Origin: Nonomuraea sp. PA05
GTDB taxonomy: Bacteria; Actinomycetota; Actinomycetes; Streptosporangiales; Streptosporangiaceae
Assembly (NCBI RefSeq): GCF_008086045.1
Contig: NZ_VSEY01000001.1
Span: 550,329 to 614,328 of the forward strand
Direction: 5' to 3'
Length of the DNA: 64,000 nt
The notes under the pieces are model-generated. The model was given only the letters and a program-made list of their open reading frames with translations, made no database searches and was not told the origin of the DNA. Below are positions 39,072-47,497 of this stretch, piece by piece. The stretch's first letter is position 1. Every line of letters starts with the position of its first letter. A program made the position numbers and the translations under genes.

Positions 39072-39985
39072 CGGCTCGGGGACACGCCGCGCACCCGCTT
39101 GAACGCCACACTCAGCGCGAACGCGTTGGCGTAGCGGACATGCCGGGCGACCGCCTCGATCGTGGTCTCCGGCGAGCGCAGCAGGTCGGCCGCCAGCGCG
39201 ATCCGCCAGCCCGTCAGGTACGCCATGGGCGGCTCCCCGACCAGCGAGGCGAACCGCCGCGCGAACGCCGCCCGTGACGCGCCCACCTTCCCGGCCAGCG
39301 CGGCCACCGTCCACGGGCGGGCCGGATCGTCGTGGATCAGCCGCAGCGCCGGGCCGATCAGCGGATCGCTCTGCGCCCGATACCAGCCGGGCGCCCGCGC
39401 CTCAGGCCGGGCGAACCAGGCACGCAGGGTCGAGATCAGCGCCAGGTCCAGCAGCCGGTCGAGGAACACCCGCTGCCCCGGCCCCTCGCCGCTGAGCTCC
39501 TGGCCCAGCAGTTCCATGATCGGTTCCTGCGCGCCCGGCCGCGGCACGACGAGGATCGGCGGCAGTGCGTTCAGCAACCGGCCGCTCACGTCGCCGCTGA
39601 CCTGGTAGGTGCCGCTGGCCACGATCGCCGACCCGTCGGGGGCCAGCCCGCTCGTCCGCGGCCCGAGCCGCAGCTCCTCGGTGACGTCCACGCCGTCCAT
39701 GGTGGTCAGGCGGTTGCCCGCGTGGACGATCGTGTGCGGCTCGGTGGCCGGGTCGTCGCCGATCGTGTACGGGTCCGGGCCCTTGACGATGGCCACGTCG
39801 CCGGTGCGCATCAGCACCGGCTCGCCCCCGTCGGGCACGATCCAGGCGTGCCCGCGCAGCGCGGTCGCCAGCGTGAGCATGGCCCCGTCGGCGATGCGCA
39901 GCGCCCACGGCGGCTCCAGGACGGCCCGGCAGAACTCCGCACTGCGGGCACGGACACCATCGAGCAGGTCGGCCAGCGGGTCCAC
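39047..39985 (-). CDS. AraC-family regulator with N-terminal cupin-like domain
   Basis: 312 residues. The N-terminal half (DGAMLTLATALRGHAWIVPD, then GDVAIVKGPDPYTIG) is a cupin of the AraC_binding type that senses a small molecule. The C-terminal half is the AraC HTH (LAGKVGASRAAFARRFASLVG then AVARHVRYANAFALSVAFKRVRGVSPSRH). It is divergent from an NmrA-family reductase, 108 bases away, its most likely target. GTG start at 39985. The C-terminal codons run into the 35-bp repeats. Confidence 0.9.
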   Translation of the reverse strand: MDPLADLLDGVRARSAEFCRAVLEPPWALRIADGAMLTLATALRGHAWIVPDGGEPVLMRTGDVAIVKGPDPYTIGDDPATEPHTIVHAGNRLTTMDGVDVTEELRLGPRTSGLAPDGSAIVASGTYQVSGDVSGRLLNALPPILVVPRPGAQEPIMELLGQELSGEGPGQRVFLDRLLDLALISTLRAWFARPEARAPGWYRAQSDPLIGPALRLIHDDPARPWTVAALAGKVGASRAAFARRFASLVGEPPMAYLTGWRIALAADLLRSPETTIEAVARHVRYANAFALSVAFKRVRGVSPSRHRAGLPR

Positions 39986-40093
39986 GCCCTCAGCCTAGAC
40001 GCGCGGACAGGGAAGCGAGCGTCCCGAATATGGAGCCTCCCGCCCCGCGCGACTTCACTGGAGCCATCCCAACCGGACCGCAGGAGGAAGCAC

Positions 40094-40942
40094 ATGTACG
40101 CCATCACCGGAGCGACAGGACACGTCGGCGGCGCGGCGGCCAGGGAGCTCCTGGCCAGGGGCGAGCGGGTGCGGGCCGTCGTCCGCGACCCGGCCGCAGC
40201 CAAGACCTGGATCGACGCCGGGGCCGAGACGTCCGTCGCCGACCTCGGCGACAGGGCGGCCCTGGCGGAGGCGTTCCGCGGCTGCCGCGCCGCGTTCGTC
40301 ATGCTCCCCACCGACCCGGCGGCCGACGACGCCGCACACCGCGCCCTGGTCGGCTCCATCGCCGGCGCGGTCCGTGACAGCGGCGTCCCGCACGTCGTGA
40401 TGCTCTCGTCGCTCGGCGCCGAGCTGGCCGAGGGCACCGGTCCCGTCCGCTGGCTGCACCACCTGGAGAACGCGCTGCGCCAGACCGGCGTCCTGCTGAC
40501 CGCCGTCCGCTCGGGACACTTCCAGGAGAAGGCCGAGGCCGTGCTCAACGCCGCACGCGGGGCCGGCGTCTACCCGGTCTTCGGCGACTCGGCCGACACG
40601 TCCGTCCCGATGATCGCGACGCGAGACGTCGGCAGGGTGGCGGCAGAAGCCCTCCTGACGCCGCCCGCCCGCAGCGAGGTCGTCGACCTGGACTCGCCGT
40701 CCTACACCGAGCGGCAGGTGGCCGGGGAACTGGCGGCCGTGCTGGGGCGGCCGCTTCAGGTGGTCACCGTCCCGCGGGAGCAGTGGATACCCAGCATGGT
40801 GGAGGCCGGTCTGCCGCCGCAGCTCGCGCGGGAGCTGGCCGAGATGTACGACGCCGTGGAGCGCGGGCTGCTGCGGCCCGCCGGGGATCGGCGGGTCGCC
40901 TGCCCTACGGGGATCGGCGAGACATTGCGCCGGCTCGTGTGA
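40094..40942 (+). CDS. NmrA-family NAD(P)-binding protein
   Basis: 282 residues. N-terminal ITGATGHVGGAAARELLARG binds NAD(P)H; LSSLGAELAEGTGP and the downstream NmrA-like body match atypical short-chain reductases and quinone-reductase QorB types. GGAGGAAG precedes ATG. Divergent from the AraC regulator; the common pairing of these families in actinomycetes suggests inducible control by an oxidised or toxic substrate. Followed closely by an SDR gene. Confidence 0.9.
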   Translation: MYAITGATGHVGGAAARELLARGERVRAVVRDPAAAKTWIDAGAETSVADLGDRAALAEAFRGCRAAFVMLPTDPAADDAAHRALVGSIAGAVRDSGVPHVVMLSSLGAELAEGTGPVRWLHHLENALRQTGVLLTAVRSGHFQEKAEAVLNAARGAGVYPVFGDSADTSVPMIATRDVGRVAAEALLTPPARSEVVDLDSPSYTERQVAGELAAVLGRPLQVVTVPREQWIPSMVEAGLPPQLARELAEMYDAVERGLLRPAGDRRVACPTGIGETLRRLV

Positions 40943-40956
40943 CGCGGGGTGGCGAC

Positions 40957-41958
40957 GTGTCGACGATCGTGATGACGGGGGGCACCTCGGGGTTCGGAGC
41001 CGTCGCCGCCGGGCGGCTGGCGCGGACGGGCGGCGTCCGGCTGATCCTGGGCAGCCGCCGCTCAGGCCCCTTCCGGTTGGCGGGCGCCGGGCCGGGCTCG
41101 GGCTCGGGCACCTTCCGGCCGGCGGGCGCCGGCTCGGGCTCGGGCACCTTCCGGCCGGCGGGCGCCGTCGAGCTGCTCCCGCTCGACCTCGCCCGGCTCA
41201 CCTCGGTACGCGCCTTCGCCGCCTCCCTGCGCGAACTTCTCGGCGGCACCTCCGTGGACGCGCTGCTGCTCAACGCCGGGATGATCCTCCCCGACGTCAC
41301 CGGCCGCACCACGGACGGCTTCGAGACGACGTTCGCCGTCAACCACCTCGCCCCCTACCTGCTCGCCCGCCTCCTCCTGCCCGTTCTCGAGGACAAGGCC
41401 GTGGTCGTGCTGACCACGAGCGGCACCCACGACCCCGCCACGGGCGCGAGCCTGACCCCGCCGCGTCACGCCGACGCGCGCCTGCTGGCCCACCCCGACC
41501 GCGATCCCGGTCTGGACCTCCGCCCGGCCAAGGCGGGAGAACACGCGTACACCGCCTCCAAGCTGTGCGCGGTGCTCACCGCGCGATCACTGGCGGCCGG
41601 CCGCGACGGCGGGGGGAGGCGGTTGTCCGTGGTCGCCTACGATCCGGGGCAGGTGTTCGGGACGGGCCTGGCCAAGGACCTGCGCCTCCCCCTGCGGGCG
41701 GCCTGGGCGGTGCTGGGCTCGCCGGTGCTGCGCCGGCCGCTGAGCAGGCTGAACCCGCATCTCAACAGCCGCACCGCCGTCGGGGACGCGCTGGCCGACC
41801 TGGCGCTCAAGCTCGCCGCGCCGCCGGACGGGCACGTCTACGCCGCGCTGCGGCACGCACGGCTCACGTGGCCGGATCCGTCGGAGGCGGCACGCGGTGC
41901 CGGGCAGGCGCGGGCGCTCTGGGACGACAGCGCCCGGCTCGTCGGCCTGCCGGAGTGA
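40957..41958 (+). CDS. Short-chain dehydrogenase/reductase with in-frame repeat insertion
   Basis: About 333 residues. MTGGTSGFGAVAAGRLAR (cofactor loop), then LLLNAGM, VVVLTTSGTH and an AYTASKLCAV catalytic Tyr/Lys signature. A Gly/Ala/Pro/Ser-rich stretch of about 30 residues from 36-bp DNA repeats (41071-41167) separates the cofactor loop strand from the acidic strand, an unusual site for an insertion in an SDR. GTG 40957 follows GGGGTGGC. Fourteen bases after the NmrA gene, so likely co-transcribed. Confidence 0.85.
   Translation: MSTIVMTGGTSGFGAVAAGRLARTGGVRLILGSRRSGPFRLAGAGPGSGSGTFRPAGAGSGSGTFRPAGAVELLPLDLARLTSVRAFAASLRELLGGTSVDALLLNAGMILPDVTGRTTDGFETTFAVNHLAPYLLARLLLPVLEDKAVVVLTTSGTHDPATGASLTPPRHADARLLAHPDRDPGLDLRPAKAGEHAYTASKLCAVLTARSLAAGRDGGGRRLSVVAYDPGQVFGTGLAKDLRLPLRAAWAVLGSPVLRRPLSRLNPHLNSRTAVGDALADLALKLAAPPDGHVYAALRHARLTWPDPSEAARGAGQARALWDDSARLVGLPE
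41071..41167 (+). repeat. In-frame 36/42-bp tandem repeat in the SDR gene
   Basis: A 42-bp copy (41071-41112), a 36-bp copy (41113-41148) and a 19-bp partial (41149-41167) of ttccggccggcgggcgccg type, encoding repeated GxGSGTFRPAGA. Confidence 0.9.
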
Positions 41959-42137
41959 ACGAAAAGCCGCCGATGATGAACAATCAGTTTCGCGAGATGT
42001 CGTTTTTGTTCTTTCACATAAAGAGCGGTCATGATTATCAGCACGACCGAAAATGCCTATATGGTGAGGTCCCGGCGCTCGGGCAGGCCTGATGGCTTGC
42101 CGTGAAATACGACAAATGCGACGTCGGGGAGAAATTG
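41959..42137 (+). promoter_or_regulatory. AT-rich intergenic region before the membrane-anchored binding protein
   Basis: About 180 bp markedly richer in A+T than the surroundings (for example gtttttgttctttcacataa), with no gene. It presumably carries the promoter of the gene at 42138; GGGGAG at about 42126 is its RBS. No further motif recognised. Confidence 0.5.
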
Positions 42138-43508
42138 GTGAGTGTCGATAACCTCCGCGAGGAACAGGCGATTCGCCGGACCACCGATCACCTGGTTCAG
42201 GTTTTCGCGGACACCCACTCCGCCGAGCACGTCGAGCGGGTGATGCAGGCCGCATATCGCGGTTTCGACGGTTTTCCCGTCCGGGACTTCGTGCCCGTCC
42301 TGGCGGAGCGCCTGGCCCGCAGCGAGCTGAACGCCCCACCACAGGCGGACACGGCCGCCGAGGCCCCCGCCGAATCCCCGGCGGCCGAAACACCCTCGGC
42401 AGGTACGCCCTCGGCGGGAACGCCTCGCCGCAAGCTGCTGCTCCCCATCGGTGCCGGCGCCGCGGTCGCCGTGCTCGCCACCGTCCTCGTCGTCGTGAAC
42501 CTCGGCCAGGAGGAGACCACCTCAGCCGCCCCCCTCACGACCGTCCGTGGCGTCATCGGCTCAGAGAAGCAGGCCTTCTTCGAGGACCCGCAGGTGGTCG
42601 AGGCCCTCGCCGCCCACGGCCTCAAGGTCGAGATCCAGACGGCGGGCTCCCGCCAGATCGCCACCTCCATGGACCTCACCGGCTACGACTTCGCCTTCCC
42701 CTCCAGCGCCCCCGCGGCCGAGTACATCCAGCGCAGCCGCAAGGTCAGCACCAAGTACACGCCGTTCTCCTCACCCATGGCGATCGCCACGTTCCAGCCG
42801 ATCGCCGACCTGCTCACCAAGGCGAACGTCGTCAAGCAGACCCCGGTCCCCACGTTCGACGTCAGCCGCCACCTGGACCTGGTCACCTCGGGCCAGAAGT
42901 GGGACCAGCTCAAGGGCAACTCCACGTACCCGGTCGACAAGAACATCCTGATCTCCACCACGGACCCCCGCACCTCCAACTCCGCCGCCATGTACCTGGC
43001 CATCACCAGCTACGTCGCCAACGGCGGCAAGGTCGTGCACGGCGCCGCCGCGGAGAGGGCCGTGCTGCCCCTGCTGACACCGCTCTTCACCGGCCAGGGA
43101 TACACCGACAACACCTCGGAGGGCCCGTTCGAGGAGTACCTGACGGTCGGCATGGGCCCATCGCCGCTGGTCTGGATCTACGAGGCGCAGTTCGTGGACG
43201 CCGCCGCGCGCGGGCAGCTCAAGCCGGGGATGGTGCTGCTGTACCCGTCGCCGACGGTGCTGTCGAAGCACACGCTGGTGCCGTTCGGCCCCTCGGGCGA
43301 CCGCCTCGGCCGCCTGCTGAGCACCGACCTGCGACTGCAGCGGCTCGCCGCCGGGCACGGGTTCCGCTCGGGCGACGCAGGCCGCTTCGCCGAGGTGGCC
43401 GCGCAGCATGACGTACGCGTCGCGGCCGACCTCATCGACGTGGTCGACATCCCGTCCTACGACACCCTGGAGCACCTGCTCGACGGCGTCGCCAAGGCGT
43501 ACGGCTAA
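42138..43508 (+). CDS. Membrane-anchored protein with three-helix dimerisation domain and binding-protein-like ectodomain
   Basis: 456 residues. The first ~55 residues (EEQAIRRTTDHLVQVFADTH, then RVMQAAYRGFDGFPVRDF) match the cytoplasmic three-helix bundle dimerisation domain. A Pro/Ala/Thr linker (with APAESPAAETPSAGTPSAG) leads to a membrane helix (LLLPIGAGAAVAVLATVLVVV), then a ~330-residue periplasmic/extracellular part that resembles a type 2 periplasmic binding protein. GTG 42138 chosen because of GGGGAG; an upstream GTG at 42102 has no RBS. It may be a sensor or anchored receptor. Function unknown. Confidence 0.7.
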   Translation: MSVDNLREEQAIRRTTDHLVQVFADTHSAEHVERVMQAAYRGFDGFPVRDFVPVLAERLARSELNAPPQADTAAEAPAESPAAETPSAGTPSAGTPRRKLLLPIGAGAAVAVLATVLVVVNLGQEETTSAAPLTTVRGVIGSEKQAFFEDPQVVEALAAHGLKVEIQTAGSRQIATSMDLTGYDFAFPSSAPAAEYIQRSRKVSTKYTPFSSPMAIATFQPIADLLTKANVVKQTPVPTFDVSRHLDLVTSGQKWDQLKGNSTYPVDKNILISTTDPRTSNSAAMYLAITSYVANGGKVVHGAAAERAVLPLLTPLFTGQGYTDNTSEGPFEEYLTVGMGPSPLVWIYEAQFVDAAARGQLKPGMVLLYPSPTVLSKHTLVPFGPSGDRLGRLLSTDLRLQRLAAGHGFRSGDAGRFAEVAAQHDVRVAADLIDVVDIPSYDTLEHLLDGVAKAYG

Positions 43509-44174
43509 CCGGCGGGCACCGCGCCGGCCACCCACGCCCACGGCACGCCGGGTGCCAGGGCGAGCACCGGCAGCCCGGCTGTGACGGTGCACGTGCTGCC
43601 CAGCAGACTCGCCGAGACGTTCTATCGGGACGGGTATGACGGCCGCCCGCTCGTGCGCGCCGGTCGGGTGGTCGCGCTCTCCTGCCGCCTGGTCGCGCAC
43701 GACGTCGTACGGGACCGTAGCCCCTGGTGGCGGCAGCTCCACGCCGCCGGGCCGCCAGCCCAGCAGCACCACGCCCCGTCCGACGGCGCGTCCAGGCGTA
43801 CGGCCGTACCCACGACACCCAGCGCGACCGCCACCACAGCGGGAGCCCTGAACCCCCGCCGGACCGGCGCCGCCCCCGGCCACCAGGCGGACGTGCACCC
43901 ATCGTCACCGAGGTCTCAGCAGGACGCCATCACTCCGGCGCCCACGGTTCCTGACCGGGTCGCGGATAGAGGCGGTGTCCTGCGTGTACGGCGATGTCCA
44001 CGCATGTCGTACGGCGGCTGGACGCTTCCGGTTGCCGTCCTCTGGCCATGTGGCGGAGCGCCATGGGCGACTACTGGACGATCTCGGACAAAACCCCCTG
44101 GCTGGTCAACGTGCGGAGCCCTAACAAGGCCTTCAGGAAGGTCCGACGGACCAAGTCCCTCACGGAGGCACTAA
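43509..44174. other. 666-bp gap with no confident gene
   Basis: Several overlapping open frames exist on both strands but none has a convincing start, signal or composition. A minus-strand frame (about 43520-43898; GRGVVLLGWRPGGVELPPPG and VPYDVVRDQAAGERDH) reads like sequence that could be a decayed coding region. The last ~100 bp hold a GGAGG RBS for the next gene and probably its promoter. A ydaO/c-di-AMP riboswitch was considered before the lysozyme-like gene but its core motif was not seen. Confidence 0.4.
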
Positions 44175-45398
44175 ATGCATATTCGCTCAAGGCGACGCAT
44201 CACGTACGCCGCCCTGGCCGGCGTGCTGGCGCTCGGCGGAACGGGGCTCACCATAGGGGTCGCGACGGCACAGCTCGGGACCGACGACCCGGATCTGGCC
44301 ATGGTGCAGGCGGCGGCGGCCAAGAAAAGCGCCGCGGCCGCGGCCCCCACCAGCAAGGCCGCCGACTCGGCGGCGGCGGACGCCGAATCCGAGGAGATCA
44401 GCGTCGCCGACGAGGCCGACGACCCCGCGGAGTCGGACGGCTCCTCCTCGGAGACCTCTTCCGACACCTCTTCGGACACGTCTTCGGAGACCGGCGAGGA
44501 CGACACGACCACCGAGGCCGACGACGACTCCACCACCACGGAGTCCGACGACGACGCCGGCACCGACTCCGATGTGGAGCAGGCCGACGGCACCGAGGTG
44601 ACCGACAAGACCGACACCGGCGAGACCGACACCGGTGAGACGGACACCGGCGACACCACGGAGACCGACGACACCGAGACGGCCGACGACACCGACACCG
44701 ACACCGACGAGATCGAGGAGGGCACGGAGGAGACGGCGACCGGCGCCGAGGAGACCATGTCCGACCTCACCGAGGAGCAGGCCCGCTGCCCGTTCACCAC
44801 GCTCTACAAGGGCAGCGTCAAGCAGATGCTGATCAAGCGTGAAGGCGTGCGGACGAAGGCCGAGACCGTCACGGTGAAGACCAAGAAGGGCAAGACCCGG
44901 ACCAGCGTCACCATCGGGATCGGCTTCGACATGAACCGCGGCGACGCGCGGACCACCATTACCGGCATCCTGAAGGAGACCACGGCGCCGTCCGAGCTGG
45001 ACGACGTCAAGTCCGGCAAGGCGTTCGACGACCTCAAGGCGGGGGCCAGCGAGCTGACCGAGGAGCAGGTGAACGCGCTCTTCGACGTCTCGTACGAGGA
45101 GGCCAAGGAACTGGTCACGCGCCGGGGCATCGAGAGCTTCGACAAGCTGCCCCGGTCCGTGCAGGCCGCGTTGGTCGACTTGGCGTTCGCCCGGCCGAGC
45201 AAGATCCGCGACATCGCCGACGAGGTGAACCTGGGCACCCAGGCGGCGCTGGCCAAGAAGCAGTCGCTGAGCAGCGCCAACTACGGGCCTGCCGCCAAGC
45301 GCCTGGAGGCCTTCGGTGACGCCGCCGCCGAGCGGGGGCAGTCGGCCGACAAGCTGCGGTTCGAGCTGGATGCCGCGATGCTGCGTAACAAGTGCTAG
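44175..45398 (+). CDS. Secreted lysozyme-like protein with a long acidic linker
   Basis: 407 residues. Signal-like N-terminus (RRRITYAALAGVLALGGTGL, then GVATAQ), an Asp/Glu/Thr/Ser-rich stretch (residues ~80-200; repeated TDTGE and DTSSDTSS) and a C-terminal ~200-residue domain (TTLYKGSVKQMLIKREGVR, then TIGIGFDMNRGDA) resembling phage-type/pesticin lysozymes by the EG...TIGIG pattern. It probably cleaves peptidoglycan. The acidic repeat has a periodic character in the DNA too. GGAGG precedes ATG; a strong terminator follows. Substrate and exact family are inferred. Confidence 0.7.
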   Translation: MHIRSRRRITYAALAGVLALGGTGLTIGVATAQLGTDDPDLAMVQAAAAKKSAAAAAPTSKAADSAAADAESEEISVADEADDPAESDGSSSETSSDTSSDTSSETGEDDTTTEADDDSTTTESDDDAGTDSDVEQADGTEVTDKTDTGETDTGETDTGDTTETDDTETADDTDTDTDEIEEGTEETATGAEETMSDLTEEQARCPFTTLYKGSVKQMLIKREGVRTKAETVTVKTKKGKTRTSVTIGIGFDMNRGDARTTITGILKETTAPSELDDVKSGKAFDDLKAGASELTEEQVNALFDVSYEEAKELVTRRGIESFDKLPRSVQAALVDLAFARPSKIRDIADEVNLGTQAALAKKQSLSSANYGPAAKRLEAFGDAAAERGQSADKLRFELDAAMLRNKC

Positions 45399-45421
45399 TG
45401 CTGTACTGCTGAAGTTTCACG

Positions 45422-45465
45422 GGGTCGTGCCCGGGTTTCCGTCGGAGCCCGGGCACGACCCTTTT
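45422..45465 (+). terminator. Strong intrinsic terminator after the lysozyme-like gene
   Basis: Perfect 14-bp stem (45422-45435 with 45448-45461), 12-base loop, then TTTT (45462-45465). Confidence 0.92.
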
Positions 45466-46397
45466 CCACGCCCGCCCACCACGGCCTCGCTACGGTCCCG
45501 GGCACGAGGGCCACCACCTCGCGCCGTGCTGCCTCGCGCCGTGCTGCCTCGCGCCGTGCTGCCTCGCGCCGTGCTGCCTCGCGCCGTGCTGCCTCGCGCC
45601 GTGCGCGCCCCGCGCCGTGCTGCCTCGCGCCGTGCGCGCCCCGCGACCGCCACCGCCTCCCGCCTTGTGCGAAGCACCGCGCCCCGCGCCACCTCGCGCC
45701 GTGCGCGCCTCGTGACGACCACCGTCCTCGCGTGCCGAGCGCTGCCTTGCGCCGCGCCCCCCGCCCCGCCCTGCGCCGCCCCGCCCTGCGCCGCCCACCC
45801 CGCCCCGCGCCGCCGCGCCGCGCCGCCCCGCCTCGCCTCGCGCCCCCTCATGACGGACACCGCCTCCCACGAGCCGAGCGCCGCGCTGTGCCGAGCGCCT
45901 GGCGCCGAGCCTTGCCCTGCCGTTGCCCTGCCCGTGCCGAGCCCCGCCCCGCGAGGGCCGCAGCGCGAACCCCGCCCCGCGAGGGCCGCAGCGCGAACGC
46001 CGCAGCGCGACGGGCCGCAGCGCGTGGGCCGGCACCGCGCGAGGCCCCCGCACGACAGCCCACCACAGCAATTCGCCCGCCACCCCACCCCTCCAAACCC
46101 CGCCCCCCGTGCCGGCCCACCACCGAGAAGCCCCCCACGTCCAGCCCCCCGAACCCACCCCCCAGTGGACAGCCGCCCCCACAACCACCCCCCGATCCAG
46201 GCCAACCCCAAGCCCAGCCGTGACGCCCACACCCCCGCCTGGACATCGGTTTGCGGCGCTGGACAACGTCCTCACCTGGATGGTCATCGCCCAGCCCCGT
46301 AATCAGGAAGTCGCTGGAAAACATTCCGACGCGTTTCGGCACCCGGGGGAGCACGCCGCTCCCCGCCGATCGCGTCACCATGAGAGAGGAAACCAAG
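45466..46397 (+). other. Long low-complexity C-rich non-coding stretch with minisatellite
   Basis: Nearly 930 bp without a credible gene. A 15-bp unit gcgccgtgctgcctc is perfectly repeated five times (45521-45595), then alternates with gcgccgtgcgcgcccc to about 45655. The rest is strand-asymmetric, C-rich on the + strand, with runs such as gagggccgcagcgcgaac repeated near 45953-46030. Long open frames on both strands are repeat-driven, with AVLPR or STARG repeats and no domains, so they are not annotated. The end carries a leader and RBS for the next gene. Confidence 0.7.
45521..45655 (+). repeat. 15-bp minisatellite array
   Basis: Five perfect copies of gcgccgtgctgcctc, then mixed units with gcgccgtgcgcgcccc. 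Confidence 0.9.
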
Positions 46398-47321
46398 GTG
46401 AAAGCACCTTCGAAGCTTCGTCTTGCGGTGGCCGGCCTGGCGGTCGGCGGTGTGCTGGCCGGTAGCGGCCTCACCGCGGGAGCGGCACACGCGCAAGTGG
46501 ACGACCCGTTCGGTTTCGGCGGCTCGTCCGGCGGCAGCTCGTTCGACTTCGGTCTGACCGCGCCCCAGCCCGGTAGCGGGAGCAGCGGCTCCAGCAGCTC
46601 CGGCGGGTTCGGCGACTTCCTGAAGGACCTCGGCAAGGACCTGGGCAAGCAACTCGGCCAGGAGGCACTGAACAAGCTGCTCAAGCGCGACAAGAACAAC
46701 AACAACACCACCCAGACCCAGCCCCAGGTTCCGGCCGAGACCGGCACCGTCCCGTCCGAGGACCTGACCTTGCAGGGCCCGGCCACGACCACGTCGAGCA
46801 AGCGGGTTCCAGAGTCGGTCGAGAAGGTGCTGCGCGAGGCCGGGATCAGCCTCGTGGACTGGATCGTCAAGCGGCAGCCCGGCGACAGGCGCAGGGGTTT
46901 CGGCTCGTTCAAGGAGCCGGACCGCTTCTTCCGTCCGGAGCTGCAGCGGCAGTTCTGCCGGGTGCCCGGCAACGTCCGCCTGTTCGGCACGACGGTCCGC
47001 AGGGGCCGCTTCCAGCCGACGAACTTCATCGGCGGCGACAACCTGGGCCGCACGCTCGTCCTCGGCCGGAACTCGTTCCTGGCCCCGTCGGGCAACAAGC
47101 TGAAGAGGTTCAGCACGGTCAACTACGTGTTCGTCTCGAAGAGGGGCGCCGAGGTCCTCAGGCCGCAGCCCCGCGTCGCGAAGAACACGGTGCTGGAGGA
47201 CCGCGACAGGTACCCGACGGACTTCCTGAAGAGGGGCGTCAAGTACACCGTGGTCGTCCGTTACATCAACACCTGTAACGAGCCGGTCGTGGACGTGATC
47301 GGCAAGGTCCGCCGGCGATAG
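46398..47321 (+). CDS. Secreted protein of unknown function
   Basis: 307 residues with a signal peptide (LRLAVAGLAVGGVLAGSGL, then TAGAAHAQ), a Gly/Ser-rich region with FGGSSGGSSF, a helix-rich middle (LKDLGKDLGKQLGQEALNKL) and a C-terminal half rich in Arg and aromatic residues ending with NTCNEPVVDVIGKVRRR, with two cysteines that may pair. No family recognised. GTG at 46398 is preferred because AGAGAGGA lies seven bases upstream; an ATG at 46380 lacks a good RBS. A hairpin terminator follows. Confidence 0.75.
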   Translation: MKAPSKLRLAVAGLAVGGVLAGSGLTAGAAHAQVDDPFGFGGSSGGSSFDFGLTAPQPGSGSSGSSSSGGFGDFLKDLGKDLGKQLGQEALNKLLKRDKNNNNTTQTQPQVPAETGTVPSEDLTLQGPATTTSSKRVPESVEKVLREAGISLVDWIVKRQPGDRRRGFGSFKEPDRFFRPELQRQFCRVPGNVRLFGTTVRRGRFQPTNFIGGDNLGRTLVLGRNSFLAPSGNKLKRFSTVNYVFVSKRGAEVLRPQPRVAKNTVLEDRDRYPTDFLKRGVKYTVVVRYINTCNEPVVDVIGKVRRR

Positions 47322-47342
47322 CCGGAGGTTCCGGATCGTCGT

Positions 47343-47374
47343 GCGGGGCGGCCCCCAGCCAGGGGCCGCCCCGC
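47343..47374 (+). terminator. Hairpin terminator after the secreted protein
   Basis: 13-bp perfect stem (47343-47355 with 47362-47374), six-base loop; no T run, as is common in high-GC actinomycetes. Confidence 0.75.
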
Positions 47375-47497
47375 AGTCGTGTGGATTTCGGACGGGCTCT
47401 GTCTGGTCAGTGTCAATTCCGGAACGGAAAGGATCAGTCCGCGGGGCGTGCGTCCGCGAATAGGAGGCCGAGAGCTTCAAATCGTCCAGGGGGCACG

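Noticed and set aside
43581..44174. Plus- and minus-strand frames in the gap before the lysozyme-like gene
   Set aside because: No start with an RBS and no recognisable domain; one minus frame may be a remnant but cannot be called a gene.
44000..44174. Possible ydaO/c-di-AMP riboswitch before a cell-wall hydrolase-like gene
   Set aside because: The conserved core of that motif could not be found in the leader.
45521..45655. CRISPR-like array
   Set aside because: Units are 15 bp, directly adjacent with no spacers and no cas genes nearby, so this is a minisatellite.
45316..46302. Long frames on both strands in the C-rich region
   Set aside because: They are made of repeats such as AVLPR or STARG without a domain or convincing start; composition, not selection, keeps them open.
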